Shown here one piece after another: positions 17,719-27,100 of a stretch of 64,000 bases of DNA (the stretch's first letter is position 1; each line of letters begins with the position of its first letter). The notes beneath the pieces are model-generated. The model saw nothing but the letters and a program-made list of their open reading frames with translations. It had not been told where the DNA came from and did no database searches. The translations under genes and the position numbers were made by a program. This DNA comes from Paenibacillus sp. USDA918EY (GTDB taxonomy: Bacteria > Bacillota > Bacilli > Paenibacillales > Paenibacillaceae), in assembly GCF_009870825.1 (NCBI RefSeq), contig NZ_WTWY01000002.1, positions 620,001 through 684,000 on the forward strand. Direction: 5' to 3'.

Positions 17719-18183
17719 ATGGCAAACAATAAGGATGACCGTAAGATGACACTCGAAGAAGCCGGACGCAAGGGTGGCGAGACAACCGCCAAAACGCATG
17801 ACCGTGATTTTTATCAGGAAATCGGCCGTAAAGGCGGAGAGGCAACGTCGGAATCCCATGGCCGTGAATTCTATCAGGAAATCGGCCGCAAAGGCGGCGA
17901 GGCGACAGCGGATTCCCATGATCGTGACTTTTATCAGGAAATCGGCCGTAAGGGCGGCGAAGCGACGTCGGATTCCCATGACCGTGATTTTTATCAGAAA
18001 ATCGGCCGTAAGGGCGGCGAAGCGACGTCGGATTCCCATGACCGCGATTTCTACCAGGAAATCGGCCGCAAGGGCGGCGAAGCGAGAAGCGATAACGACG
18101 GAGGCGGCGATGGCAAAATGAGCCGCGAGGAAGCGGGCCGCAAAGGCGGGGAAGCCCGGGCCCGACAAAGAGACGACTCCTAA
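17719..18183 (+). CDS. KGG-repeat general stress protein (GsiB-like hydrophilin)
   Basis: Highly hydrophilic 154-residue protein made of 20-residue units that start with RKGGE and end with DFYQEIG; five full units (residues 17-116) are followed by two partial ones. It resembles Bacillus GsiB and group-1 LEA-type hydrophilins, which accumulate under general stress and dehydration. There are no membrane segments. AAAGGAGTG precedes ATG 17719. The units are almost identical at DNA level, so copy number probably changes by slippage or recombination. Confidence 0.9.
   Translation: MANNKDDRKMTLEEAGRKGGETTAKTHDRDFYQEIGRKGGEATSESHGREFYQEIGRKGGEATADSHDRDFYQEIGRKGGEATSDSHDRDFYQKIGRKGGEATSDSHDRDFYQEIGRKGGEARSDNDGGGDGKMSREEAGRKGGEARARQRDDS
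17767..18066 (+). repeat. Five tandem 60-base coding repeats
   Basis: Units start at 17767, 17827, 17887, 17947 and 18007. Units four and five differ at only a few positions. Each encodes one 20-residue KGG unit of the stress protein; this is coding tandem repetition. Confidence 0.95.
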
Positions 18184-18215
18184 TGTAGATGAATAAAAGT
18201 GTAGATGAATAAAAG
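18184..18215 (+). repeat. Direct duplication of 16 bases
   Basis: TGTAGATGAATAAAAG occurs twice back to back immediately after the stop codon of the KGG-repeat gene. Confidence 0.95.
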
Positions 18216-18218
18216 AAA

Positions 18219-18305
18219 TGCCGGCAAAGGAAGCTCCGCAAAAAGAGAGCCTTCCTGCCGGCAACCTTCGAAACTTGAAAAGGACAGCACGCCGCTGTCC
18301 TTTTT
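18219..18305 (+). terminator. Two consecutive hairpins after the KGG-repeat gene
   Basis: The first hairpin, TGCCGGCA (18219-18226) with its partner ending at 18263, is long but has no T-run. The second pairs AAAAGGACAGC (18278-18288) with GCTGTCCTTTT (18294-18304), continues in T and is a good intrinsic terminator. Confidence 0.8.
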
Positions 18306-18410
18306 ACATTTCGGGACTGGCTATCATCGCGTGAAGCAAGCGCGGCCATCGGCATTGGCCCGGAACCGAACAACGGTCCGTAACCGCAGGCCGTCCCCCC
18401 GCTTCATGCC

Positions 18411-19262
18411 TTAATCCGGATGTTCATTGCTCATCCATTGATCGACGTGAAGCGGCTCAGCGTAATCCTCTCTGGCGGATAATTTGCGGAGCAGCTCCTC
18501 GGCTTCGCCGCGGGAAGCAAAACCGCCCATGACAACGGCAAATTTGCCGTTTTTTGTTTTGATGACGCTGCTGCCGTCTCCGGCATACTGCTCCTCAAGG
18601 ATCGCCAGCGCTTCTCCCTGCTCCAGTTCCTGGCTGCGGACAAAATAAACCTCATGCGCTTTTTCCTGTTTCGCTGCGCCAAACAGCTTCAGCTGAATAT
18701 AGCCCGGCTGCCGGTATTCCGACACGGAATAATCGATGTTGTCGCCCAGCTCGACGACAAACCGGACCGCGGAGTCGTCCAAAATCACGTTGCTGTAAAC
18801 GTCCTTTACATTGGAGAGCCCGCGAATGTCCCGCTCCAGCTTTTCCATATCCAGGTTCCGGACGCCGTTAAAGGTAAATATCAGGCGGTTTGGCGCTTCC
18901 TTGCGTTCGACCGTATAAGCCGGCGCGCTCGCCGTCCGTTCGCCATCGATCGTGAAATGGATGTTCAGCGAATTTTCCTCCGCCGTCGTGGTCACGGACA
19001 CCCCGTCGGTGCGTTCGCCGCCGCTTCCCACCTGCAGCACTTTGACGATCGACCCGATGACCGGGACATCCGACAACGCCATGGCCACGCCGGGCACGTT
19101 CACCGTGATGATGAAAGCGGCGCAGGCCGCCACGAGAGCGGACGAGCCGCGGATCCATGCCATGTTCCGATTATGGGCGCGTCCCCGCTTCATGGCGTCC
19201 TGAATGACCCCGGAAAGACGGGATGGGATCTCGATGTCGTCATAGCGTTCTTTCCCCGTCAT
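18411..19262 (-). CDS. Anti-sigma factor-like membrane protein
   Basis: Single-pass membrane protein of 283 residues: a short cytoplasmic N-terminus (1-36) that should bind the sigma factor, one helix (about 38-62), and an extracytoplasmic part with a secondary-structure pattern like DUF4179 proteins. The C-terminal 70 residues (GKFAVVMGGFASRGEAEELLRKL) resemble a SPOR-like domain (tentative). Its ATG overlaps the sigma-factor stop as ATGA, which implies translational coupling and is the usual arrangement for an ECF sigma and its regulator. Confidence 0.8.
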   Translation of the reverse strand: MTGKERYDDIEIPSRLSGVIQDAMKRGRAHNRNMAWIRGSSALVAACAAFIITVNVPGVAMALSDVPVIGSIVKVLQVGSGGERTDGVSVTTTAEENSLNIHFTIDGERTASAPAYTVERKEAPNRLIFTFNGVRNLDMEKLERDIRGLSNVKDVYSNVILDDSAVRFVVELGDNIDYSVSEYRQPGYIQLKLFGAAKQEKAHEVYFVRSQELEQGEALAILEEQYAGDGSSVIKTKNGKFAVVMGGFASRGEAEELLRKLSAREDYAEPLHVDQWMSNEHPD

Positions 19263-19783
19263 TGTACATCCACCTCTTCCTTGATCAAATGTTTTTTGAG
19301 TTTGCCCAAAATCCGGTACAGCTTCGTTTTGACGGTGTTTTCCGGCAGGGACAGCACTTCCGCCATATCCTTGAACCGTTTATCCTCAAAATATTTCAAT
19401 ATGATAAAAGCCTTGTCTTCCGGCTTCAGCTGATCCAGCGCGTCATACAGATCCCATTTCTCCTCCAACGAAACCGGGTCTTCTTTCGCCGCAAATTCCG
19501 CCGTGCCGTCTTCCGTATACGTATATTTTTTCTTTCTTTTCATATGGTCGAGCGCGCAGTGGATGACGATCCGGCTGATCCAGGTTTCAAAATATTCCGG
19601 GTTTTTCAATTTCCCGAACGATAGATATGCTTTGTACGTTGCTTCGGAGACGATTTCCAAAGCCTCCTGTTCGTTTTTCACGTAGCAGTACGCAAAGCGG
19701 TAGAGCTTTTCCTTGCAGGCTTCGATCCGCTCGCCAAACTGCCGCTCCGTGATTGCTCCCTTTTTGCTGTTCAGTTGATTCAC
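19259..19783 (-). CDS. ECF RNA polymerase sigma factor
   Basis: Sigma factor of 174 residues with region 2 (YRFAYCYVKNEQEALEIVSE, then WISRIVIHCALDHMKRKK) and region 4 (EDKAFIILKYFEDKRFKDMAEVLSLPENTVKTKLYR). It resembles the SigV/SigO-like groups of Bacillus. The GTG at 19783 almost overlaps AGGGGG, so the exact start is uncertain by a few codons. It forms an operon with the anti-sigma gene. A TGAAAC-type promoter about 80-110 bases upstream points to autoregulation. Its inducing signal is unknown, probably envelope stress. Confidence 0.9.
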   Translation of the reverse strand: MNQLNSKKGAITERQFGERIEACKEKLYRFAYCYVKNEQEALEIVSEATYKAYLSFGKLKNPEYFETWISRIVIHCALDHMKRKKKYTYTEDGTAEFAAKEDPVSLEEKWDLYDALDQLKPEDKAFIILKYFEDKRFKDMAEVLSLPENTVKTKLYRILGKLKKHLIKEEVDVQ

Positions 19784-19864
19784 CCCCTGACGACTTCAAA
19801 GGCGCGTTTCGCCCCGCGGTTCTCATCCCGGGCCCGGGTCTTTGAGTGCCGCTTATGCCCGTTT

Positions 19865-19891
19865 GACTGGGGAAACACCAAAAAAGTTTCA
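19865..19891 (-). promoter_or_regulatory. Candidate ECF-type promoter for the sigma/anti-sigma operon
   Basis: On the minus strand, TGAAAC (19891-19886) is followed after 17 bases by AGTC (19868-19865). TGAAAC is the usual -35 of Bacillus ECF sigma factors; the -10 usually contains CGTC, so AGTC is a near match. The site lies 82 bases upstream of the sigma-factor start. Confidence 0.4.
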
Positions 19892-20042
19892 AATACATCA
19901 TTGCGAATAAAAGGAAACCATCGAAAACGGATCGGAATCAGGCCGCAGCTCCGTCGATTTCGGTCGTAACTTTGGAGACCTATTTTATGTTATATACAAT
20001 AAACGAATCCCTGAGCCAAGAGGGAAAAGGACGGGGTGACTC

Positions 20043-20345
20043 ATGACGGAGGAAGTTAAGGAAAACAAGCGGCTGGAGGAGCTGCGGAAAAAACATGCGG
20101 AGCTATGGCAGGCATTGTCGGCGCTCCGGGAGGATCAAGCGGAACGTTTGGTGGACAGCTTCTCGAAGCAGATTCGAAAAGCCGAAGCCGACGGCAACCG
20201 GCAGGTCCGCAACGAAGCGAATGGCGAACCAAGCATCGGGCATGCGCTGCGCTCCCCGTGGTTTTACGTGTCGCTGTTCATCGGACTAAGCCTGCCGGTC
20301 GCTGCCTATATTGCATTCATTTATATGTCATTGTCGCTGGAGTAA
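20043..20345 (+). CDS. Small protein with coiled coil and C-terminal membrane helix
   Basis: 100-residue protein that I do not recognise. Residues 5-55 are charged and strongly helical (LEELRKKHAELWQALSALRE), a likely coiled coil. Residues 74-98 form one hydrophobic helix near the C-terminus, so it is probably tail-anchored with the coiled coil in the cytoplasm. A GGGGTGA site precedes ATG 20043. It may be cotranscribed with the hydrolase 73 bases downstream. Confidence 0.7.
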   Translation: MTEEVKENKRLEELRKKHAELWQALSALREDQAERLVDSFSKQIRKAEADGNRQVRNEANGEPSIGHALRSPWFYVSLFIGLSLPVAAYIAFIYMSLSLE

Positions 20346-20418
20346 CTTATGATTTGGCAAATGCCTGTACCTTCGGCCTTCCGGACGCATACCTTAATCC
20401 AGAAGGGAGATGAAGGCC

Positions 20419-21096
20419 ATGACCGTCCAGAACCATACGTTGGCCGCGGGCACTTCCCATGCCACACCTTATTACATCGTTCCGGGAGGGCGAAACGGTC
20501 CCGTCATGATGATTGTTGCGGGAATCCACGGCAATGAAACGGCAAGCATCCATTCCGCGCGCCAGCTGGTGGGACAGCTTCGGAATCGGCGGCTCCGCAT
20601 TGCCCGAGGCAAGCTGATCATCGTGCCCATCGCCAATCCCCAAGCCTACCGCAAACGAATCCGCGGCGTTCCCGACCTGAACCGGACTTTTCCGAAAGGG
20701 CCGAAACGTCCGGCCACCCATCCGATGTCCCAAGCGATCGTTCAGCTAATGAAAACCTACAAACCTTCCTGGTATTTGGACCTCCATGAAGCCAACGGGC
20801 TGTCGAAGCACGACGCCAAGGTGCTTGGGCAGACGCTCGTCACCGACGCCGTCAATCCGGTCGTCCCCGCCGCCCGGCGTGTCATCCAACGGGTGAACTC
20901 TGCCCTGCAATCCCCTTCCCATCAATTCCACCTGCGCCTGCATCCGTTGTCGGGCTCGTCCCGAACGGCGGCGGCCCGCCTGATTCATGCCAAAACCGTT
21001 ACCGTCGAAACGTGCTGGAGCCTTCCATTTCATGTCCGCAAATCTTACCAGATTCGGATTATCAAACATTTTCTCAGGGAGGCTGAAATGGTTTGA
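20419..21096 (+). CDS. Succinylglutamate desuccinylase/aspartoacylase-like zinc hydrolase
   Basis: Cytosolic M14-like zinc hydrolase of about 225 residues. It has the first zinc-binding motif HGNE in MMIVAGIHGNETAS (about residue 36-49), the substrate-binding Arg/Asn in DLNRTFP (about 87), and the zinc His in WYLDLHEANG (about 121). The last metal or catalytic Glu is likely in VTVETCWSLP (about 202). ATG 20419 is preferred over ATG 20410 because GAAGGGAG lies directly before the latter. Shorter than AstE (about 320), it belongs to the short AstE/AspA-like group with unknown acyl-amino-acid or peptide substrate. Confidence 0.82.
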   Translation: MTVQNHTLAAGTSHATPYYIVPGGRNGPVMMIVAGIHGNETASIHSARQLVGQLRNRRLRIARGKLIIVPIANPQAYRKRIRGVPDLNRTFPKGPKRPATHPMSQAIVQLMKTYKPSWYLDLHEANGLSKHDAKVLGQTLVTDAVNPVVPAARRVIQRVNSALQSPSHQFHLRLHPLSGSSRTAAARLIHAKTVTVETCWSLPFHVRKSYQIRIIKHFLREAEMV

Positions 21097-21115
21097 TCCC
21101 GAATCGAAACCCAAG

Positions 21116-21149
21116 AAGACCCCTGACAAGTCAAGTCAGGGGTCTTTAT
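21116..21149. terminator. Bidirectional terminator
   Basis: AAGACCCCTGAC (21116-21127) pairs perfectly with GTCAGGGGTCTT (21135-21146), with T/A flanks on both sides. It serves the hydrolase gene and the convergent amylopullulanase gene. Confidence 0.85.
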
Positions 21150-21155
21150 ACATGC

Positions 21156-24100
21156 TTATTTTCCTGTTAACAAACGGTAAATGACCTGGGCGCTTTCTGC
21201 GCGGGTTGTCGTTCCTTGCGGAAGGAGCAGACCGTTTCCGCTGCCTGTCAACAATCCCAGCTTGACTGCCGTTTGCACGGCTTCGCGCGCCCATGGGCTG
21301 ATCCGGTCGGCGTCCATAAATACGGCATCTACGCCGGTCACGCCGGAATTTGCCGGGTGCTTCGCATGGTATGCTCTGACAAGCATCACGGCCATTTCCT
21401 CGCGGGTGATCACCGCGTTTGGTTCAAAGACGGCTTCGGAACGTCCTTGCACGATGCCCGCTTCATGCACGGCGGCAACGGACGCCGCATACCAAGCATC
21501 TTCAGGCACGTCGGCAAATGCCGCCGCCTGCTTCGCTTCAAGCCCCAAAGCGCGCGCGATCAGGGCGGCGAATTCCGCACGCGTCACGCTGCGCTGCGGC
21601 TCGAACCGGTCTGAGCTTGTTCCCGTTGCGATTTGGCGCAAAGCGAGGTAGGAAACGGCGTCAGACGCCCAGTGGCCTGCAGGCAGATCGGCAAATCCCT
21701 TCCTCCATTCCAAAGCCGCATACGTGCCAGGCTTCCGAATGTCTGCCGTTAGGGCTCCCCCGGCGTTCGAAGCGTCGCCGACCCATTCAACGGCGCCGTC
21801 GTCCGACACCCGATACATCGCCGTCATGTTCCGTTTTGCCTGGTCTTGAGTTTTGAGGCTCAGGCGCAAAGCCGGATGAAACGACGACAGCTCCTTCATC
21901 GTTTTTCCGCTTCCATCGATCAGCAGCAGCTTCAGATCATACCACTCCGATTGCTTCGCGAGCTGCGCCCCGGACTTCGCGCCCGCCTTCGACAGAAGCT
22001 GCTGCACCGCCGAAGCGTCGACGGCTGCAAGCTGCAGACAAATTTGCCAGCCTGGCGCTGCACCGTCGGCAGCGGCCCCAAGCTGCTCCAAAACGGCGGC
22101 CGGAACGGTTACCGTATCGGCACCGCGATTCACTTGGAGCGCCACGCCTTGCAGCAGGCTTCCCGTTTGAACCGGGAGCAGCACGCGATCGGCGCTTCCC
22201 GCATCAATTCCGGCAGTGCTGCCATTGCCGTGGTGGCTCGCTGCCGCTTTGATCTGTTCGACGGTGAACACGGCGGTTTTAGCATCCTTTTCGCTAGGGC
22301 TGCCGCCCGCGCTTGACGGAGTGCCGGAAGAGCTGGCCGGCGCACTGCCGCCTGCTCCGCCCGAACCTCCGCCTTCTTGGCCGCCGTTGCCGCCGTCCCC
22401 GCCTTTGTTGGACACGGTGACGGTGCTTTGTGCCTGATAACCGCCGTCGCGGGTCGTGACGGTTATCGTTGCGGTACCTGCTTTCAGCGGCGTTACGGTG
22501 CCGTCGGCATCGACTTTGGCGACCGTTTCGTCGCTCGAAGCGAACGACACCGCCTTGTCGGCCGCATCCTCCGGTTGAACGCGGGCGGTCAACGTTCCGA
22601 CGGAGCCGCCTTCCGTCAAATGCAGCTCGTTCGGAGCAATCGTCACGCCGGTCACGCGAACCGGATTCGGTTCGCCTTCCTTCTCTTTGCGCGTAATGGC
22701 GAGCTCAATCGTTTTGGTTGCCTTTGCGGCCCGCCCTTTATCCTCGTACCACGGCAAGTTCAACGTTTCCGCGCTTGGCTCGGTATGGACGGAGAAGCGG
22801 TTCATGCCCGGAAGCAACGGAATGTCCCGGACCTCCACGTTCCCTTTGGCATCCAGCGCATCCGCCGGAATCGGCTGCCCGTTGATGGTCACGGCCGAAC
22901 CGTATGGAACGTTGGCTTTTAACGTAAAGCGGTCCTCGGTCGTTTCGTAGGCGATCGCCTCCCCGTAGGAAGTCCGCGGAAGCATAACGATCATCGGCAT
23001 ATCCACCCAGCGCAGGACGTAATCGTTGACGGTCATCTTGTTGCCGCCCTCGTTTTTGACGGTCAGCTTCATGTTCGTATTTTCGGAGGAATACGCATAG
23101 TTGCTCATGTCGGAAGGATCGTCGGCCACGCGGGAATGGGAGGTCAGCGCTTCGGTATCCCAGGTTCCCCGCGTATATTTGTATTCGATCTGTTTTCCTG
23201 CCATCATTTTGAAATCGTATTCCACGATGTCCCGGGTGGTCGCCCCGCTTGGCACGTTCAGCTTCCCTCCGGCCTGGTTCCAGCCGTTGATCGTCCCCGC
23301 GATGTAAATATCATCCTCTACCGGCGTGTAGCTCGGCAAATGCAAGCGGAGCTTGACGTCGACCATGACGAGCTTCGGCGTCACCGTCTGCTCATTCGAG
23401 AAAGCCCGATTATAAAACGCATCGATCGCTGCGACCCGGTACGTGTACGTCGTGTCGTTGGTTACCGTAAAATCCGTGTAGCCCTGCGCCGAAGCATCGA
23501 GAACGGCCAGCTTTTTGAAATTCCCCCCGTCCTGCTTGCGGTAAACCTCGAATTTGAACGCGCCGCCCGCGTGGGTCCACGCCAACTGCGCGCGGCTCGA
23601 TTCGGTGCCAATCGAAGCCAGGACCGGTGCTTCCGGCGGCGTCGTATTCACCGGGTCGGCATAGACATCGACATTTGCGGGGGCAGATTCCGAATATGTC
23701 TGTCCGTTGTCGGTGGACACCTTGGCGAAATAATGGAAAGTCCCGGCTTCCGTCGGTTCAAACGCAGCCCAGTACACCTTCCGCCCGTCCGGCGTATCTT
23801 CCAAATAACGCAGCTTGGTTTCGCCCGCATCCTCCTTGTTATCGCCTTCCTTGTAAAAAGCCAGCTTGGCGGCAGCCCCCGGCATTTCCTTTCCGGCGTA
23901 AGCAGGATGATCCGATAATCCCGGAATGTGGATCGTGACTTGGATTTGCGAAGTCGTATGCCCCGCCCCCAAGGTCACGGGCGTCGAGGTGCCTGTGATT
24001 TCCACCGATTGCACCGGATAAAAAGGCGTAGCGGATGCGTAATCGCTCAAACCGCTCTCCCCATCCGGCGTGACCGCCGTCACGGCATAATAATATTTCG

Positions 24101-27100
24101 TTCCGTTCAGTACGTTCGTATCCGTCCAGTCCGTTCCGTTCACCGTTGCGGCTTGCTCGAGCGCCCCGCCCTCGATCGGCGCGCGGTAAATGCGGTAAGA
24201 CGCCGCTTCCGGAACGGCATTCCACGACAGCGCGACGGAGCCGTTGCCTCCGATGGCCTGCAGTCCGCTCACTTTAGGCACGGCCTTCAGGCTTGCATCC
24301 GAAGTCATCATCATGCCGCTCATCGCCTTGACTGTCAAACCGGCTTTTCCGTCCTTGAATTGAACCGTCGTGCCGCTTCCCAGCCGGTCGGTGAGGCTGA
24401 TATCGGATGGCAGAAAACCGGCGGTGTCGAGGCTGATCGTCGCGTCGCTGCCGCCGCGGTTGACGATGACGAGACCCGCCTGGGCATCGGTTTTGCGCGC
24501 ATAAGCGATGACGTCGCCTTCGTCATAGGCCACCTTCAGATCGCCCGTACGGAATACCTCGTTGTCGTTTCGGATTTCAGCCGCCTTTTGGTAGGTGGCC
24601 AGCAGATCCGCGTATTTCCCCGTTCCCGCATAACCTCCCCCGGTTTCGCTTACCCGTTCCCACGGGAACGTCCGGCGGGAGTCCGGATCTTTTGTGCCTT
24701 CCAAGCCTACCTCATCCCCATAGTAGATCGTGGGCGCTCCCGGGTAGCCCATCTGGAAAACGGCCGTCAGCGCCTGCATGCCAAGCGCCCGGTCCGACGG
24801 GCTTGGAGCGATCTGCAAATGCTCTTCTTCCCAGGACGGTTTGTCGTATTTGGTGATCGAGCGGATGGTGTCGTGCGAATCCACCAAATTCAGCATGACT
24901 TCCCACGCCTCTTGCGGATAATCCTCGCGGATCGATTCCAGCGATTCATGGAACTGGGCGGCGTTCCCGTTGAGGACAAACGTTTGCAAAGCGCTGCGGA
25001 AGCGGTAGTTCATCACCGAATCGAACTGGTCGCCAAGCAAAAACCTCGTCGCCACGCCCCACTCTTCGCCCAAAATGATCGGGTCGTCGATGGGCTCGCC
25101 GTTGGCGTCGGTCCGTCCCTCCGTCGATTTGACGGCTTTGCGGAACTGCTGCCACGTGCCCGAGGACACGTCAGGCGCAACATCCAGCCGCCAGCCGCGG
25201 GCGCCGAGCCATTCCCAGCGCTGGGAGTTGGCCTCCTGCATCCGCTGCGCCGCCTGGTCATCCGATAGGCCCGTCAAGTCATGGCCGATCACCTGATCCC
25301 GGTACCCTTGAACGTTCCATTCGTGGTTGCCGGACAGACCGTCCGCATCGCCGGCAGCCGGTTCGGGCGCGTCAATGACGGGCAGGGAGTCGAAACCCCA
25401 CCAGCCTTCGTATTTGTAATGGCCGTCGACCTTTTCGTTCGATACCTTGAACCACGTCGTAAAGTCAAAGTCTTCCGGATAGGCGTAATGCTTGCCCGTC
25501 GCCGGATTGATTTGGGACGTAAACGAATCAACCACCTGCTGCTTGGCCTTCTCCAACGTCAGGCTTGAATCCGCATTCATTTTGTCGTAAACCTTCGACC
25601 AAAATTCGTAAGCCCCGATCTCCGGATATTTCTCATAACGGTCAAAATAAATGGAATCGTCGCCGACATGGTTAAACACGCCGTCCACGATCAGCCGGAT
25701 GCCTTTGGCGCGAGCCTGTTTGGCAAACTCGGCAAAGACGCGGTCGGATGCGGTCCTCGTCGCTTCATAGTTCAAACCGGAAGTCGGGTCGCCCGGCTTG
25801 TTATACACCGGCTCGCCGAACATCGGATCCAGATGCTTGTAGTCGGTGGCGTCGTACTTATGGTTGGAAGCCGCCCAAGCGACCGGATTGAAATAAATGA
25901 CGGTAACGCCAAGCGATTTCAAATAATCCAGCTTTTTCGCCACGCCTTGGATATCCCCGCCGTAAAATTCGTTCGTCCACACGCCGTCGGACTTGGCATC
26001 CGGGAAATAAGGCTTGTTTTGCGGGAGCACGCGGTCCGGGTTTTCCGGCACGTCGCTCCACGAGCCTGCAACATCCTCCGGCACGGGGTCGCCCGGGACG
26101 CCGCCATCGAAAAATTGGAGCTTATGCCCGTTTTTCGCCGTCATCGTTTCGCCCGGCATGGCGCCGCCGCGGTAACCGTCCACGATTTTCGCCCGGTTGT
26201 TGTCCGGGTTGCCGTCGAGGAACCGGTCCGGGAAAATCTGATACACGACCGCGTTTTTCATCCAGTCCGGCGTTTTAAAATCCTTTTTGTACACGGTCAG
26301 CTCGTACGGAAGCACCCCGTCGTCAGCCGCCGTGCCTGCTCCGCCGCGGTTGTTGTCGTCCCCGTACTCCACTTTGGCCATCCCGTCGACGAGAATGAAT
26401 TTATAATTCCATACGCCGATGCCTTGAAAAGCCGTTTTCGGAATCGTGGCCTCCCAATAGTCCAGCCCGCCAAAAGAAGTCGCCACATGCATATCGTAAG
26501 CGGAAGACATCCCCTCGGGATTCGTCAGCTCCACGCGCGCGACCTGGACGTCCCCCGCCTCGGCGGCGATCCGCAGCGTAACGTCTTCCGTTTGCTCCTT
26601 GACGGCTCCGAAAGGCTTTTTATAAGTCATCTGACGCGAATCGAAATACAGCTTGCCCTTGTTGATTTTGCCGTCGTAGGCGGCGTCGGAAGGCATGTAG
26701 TTGGTCGTCAGCACCGGTTTCGGCTGGCTGAGATCAATGGAAAATATGACGTCGGACGGATCCAGAACGTTCAAAAGGAAATTGTTGCCGTTGTCGTCCC
26801 CGTAATTCGGGGTTCCATCCCACCGGTCCCCCAGCACCACCTTCATCTCGTATTTGCCTGCAGGCACCGGGCGCTGCAGTTCATACACCGAACCGTCAAA
26901 CCGGGTATCGACGAACATCTGCTTCGCTTCGCCCGGAGCCCACTCGTTTTCGCCGAACAGCTTTTGGATATTGCCCACCAGCCTCGGCCATTCGGCTTCG
27001 GTCAGCTTGGGCGCATATTGCGGCAGGCCCTGCACGTTCGGCAGATTGATGCGCGCCCGGCCAAGCTTTTCGTTGACGTAAATATTCACCTTTGCGGGCG

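Noticed and set aside
17767..18066. Regular 60-base repeats as a CRISPR array
   Set aside because: The units are directly adjacent without spacers, in frame, and encode KGG repeats.
18365..18396. Possible third copy of the dispersed repeat (GGTCCGTAACCGCAGG)
   Set aside because: Only about 15 bases resemble module 2, and the GATCG/CGATC hairpin is missing.
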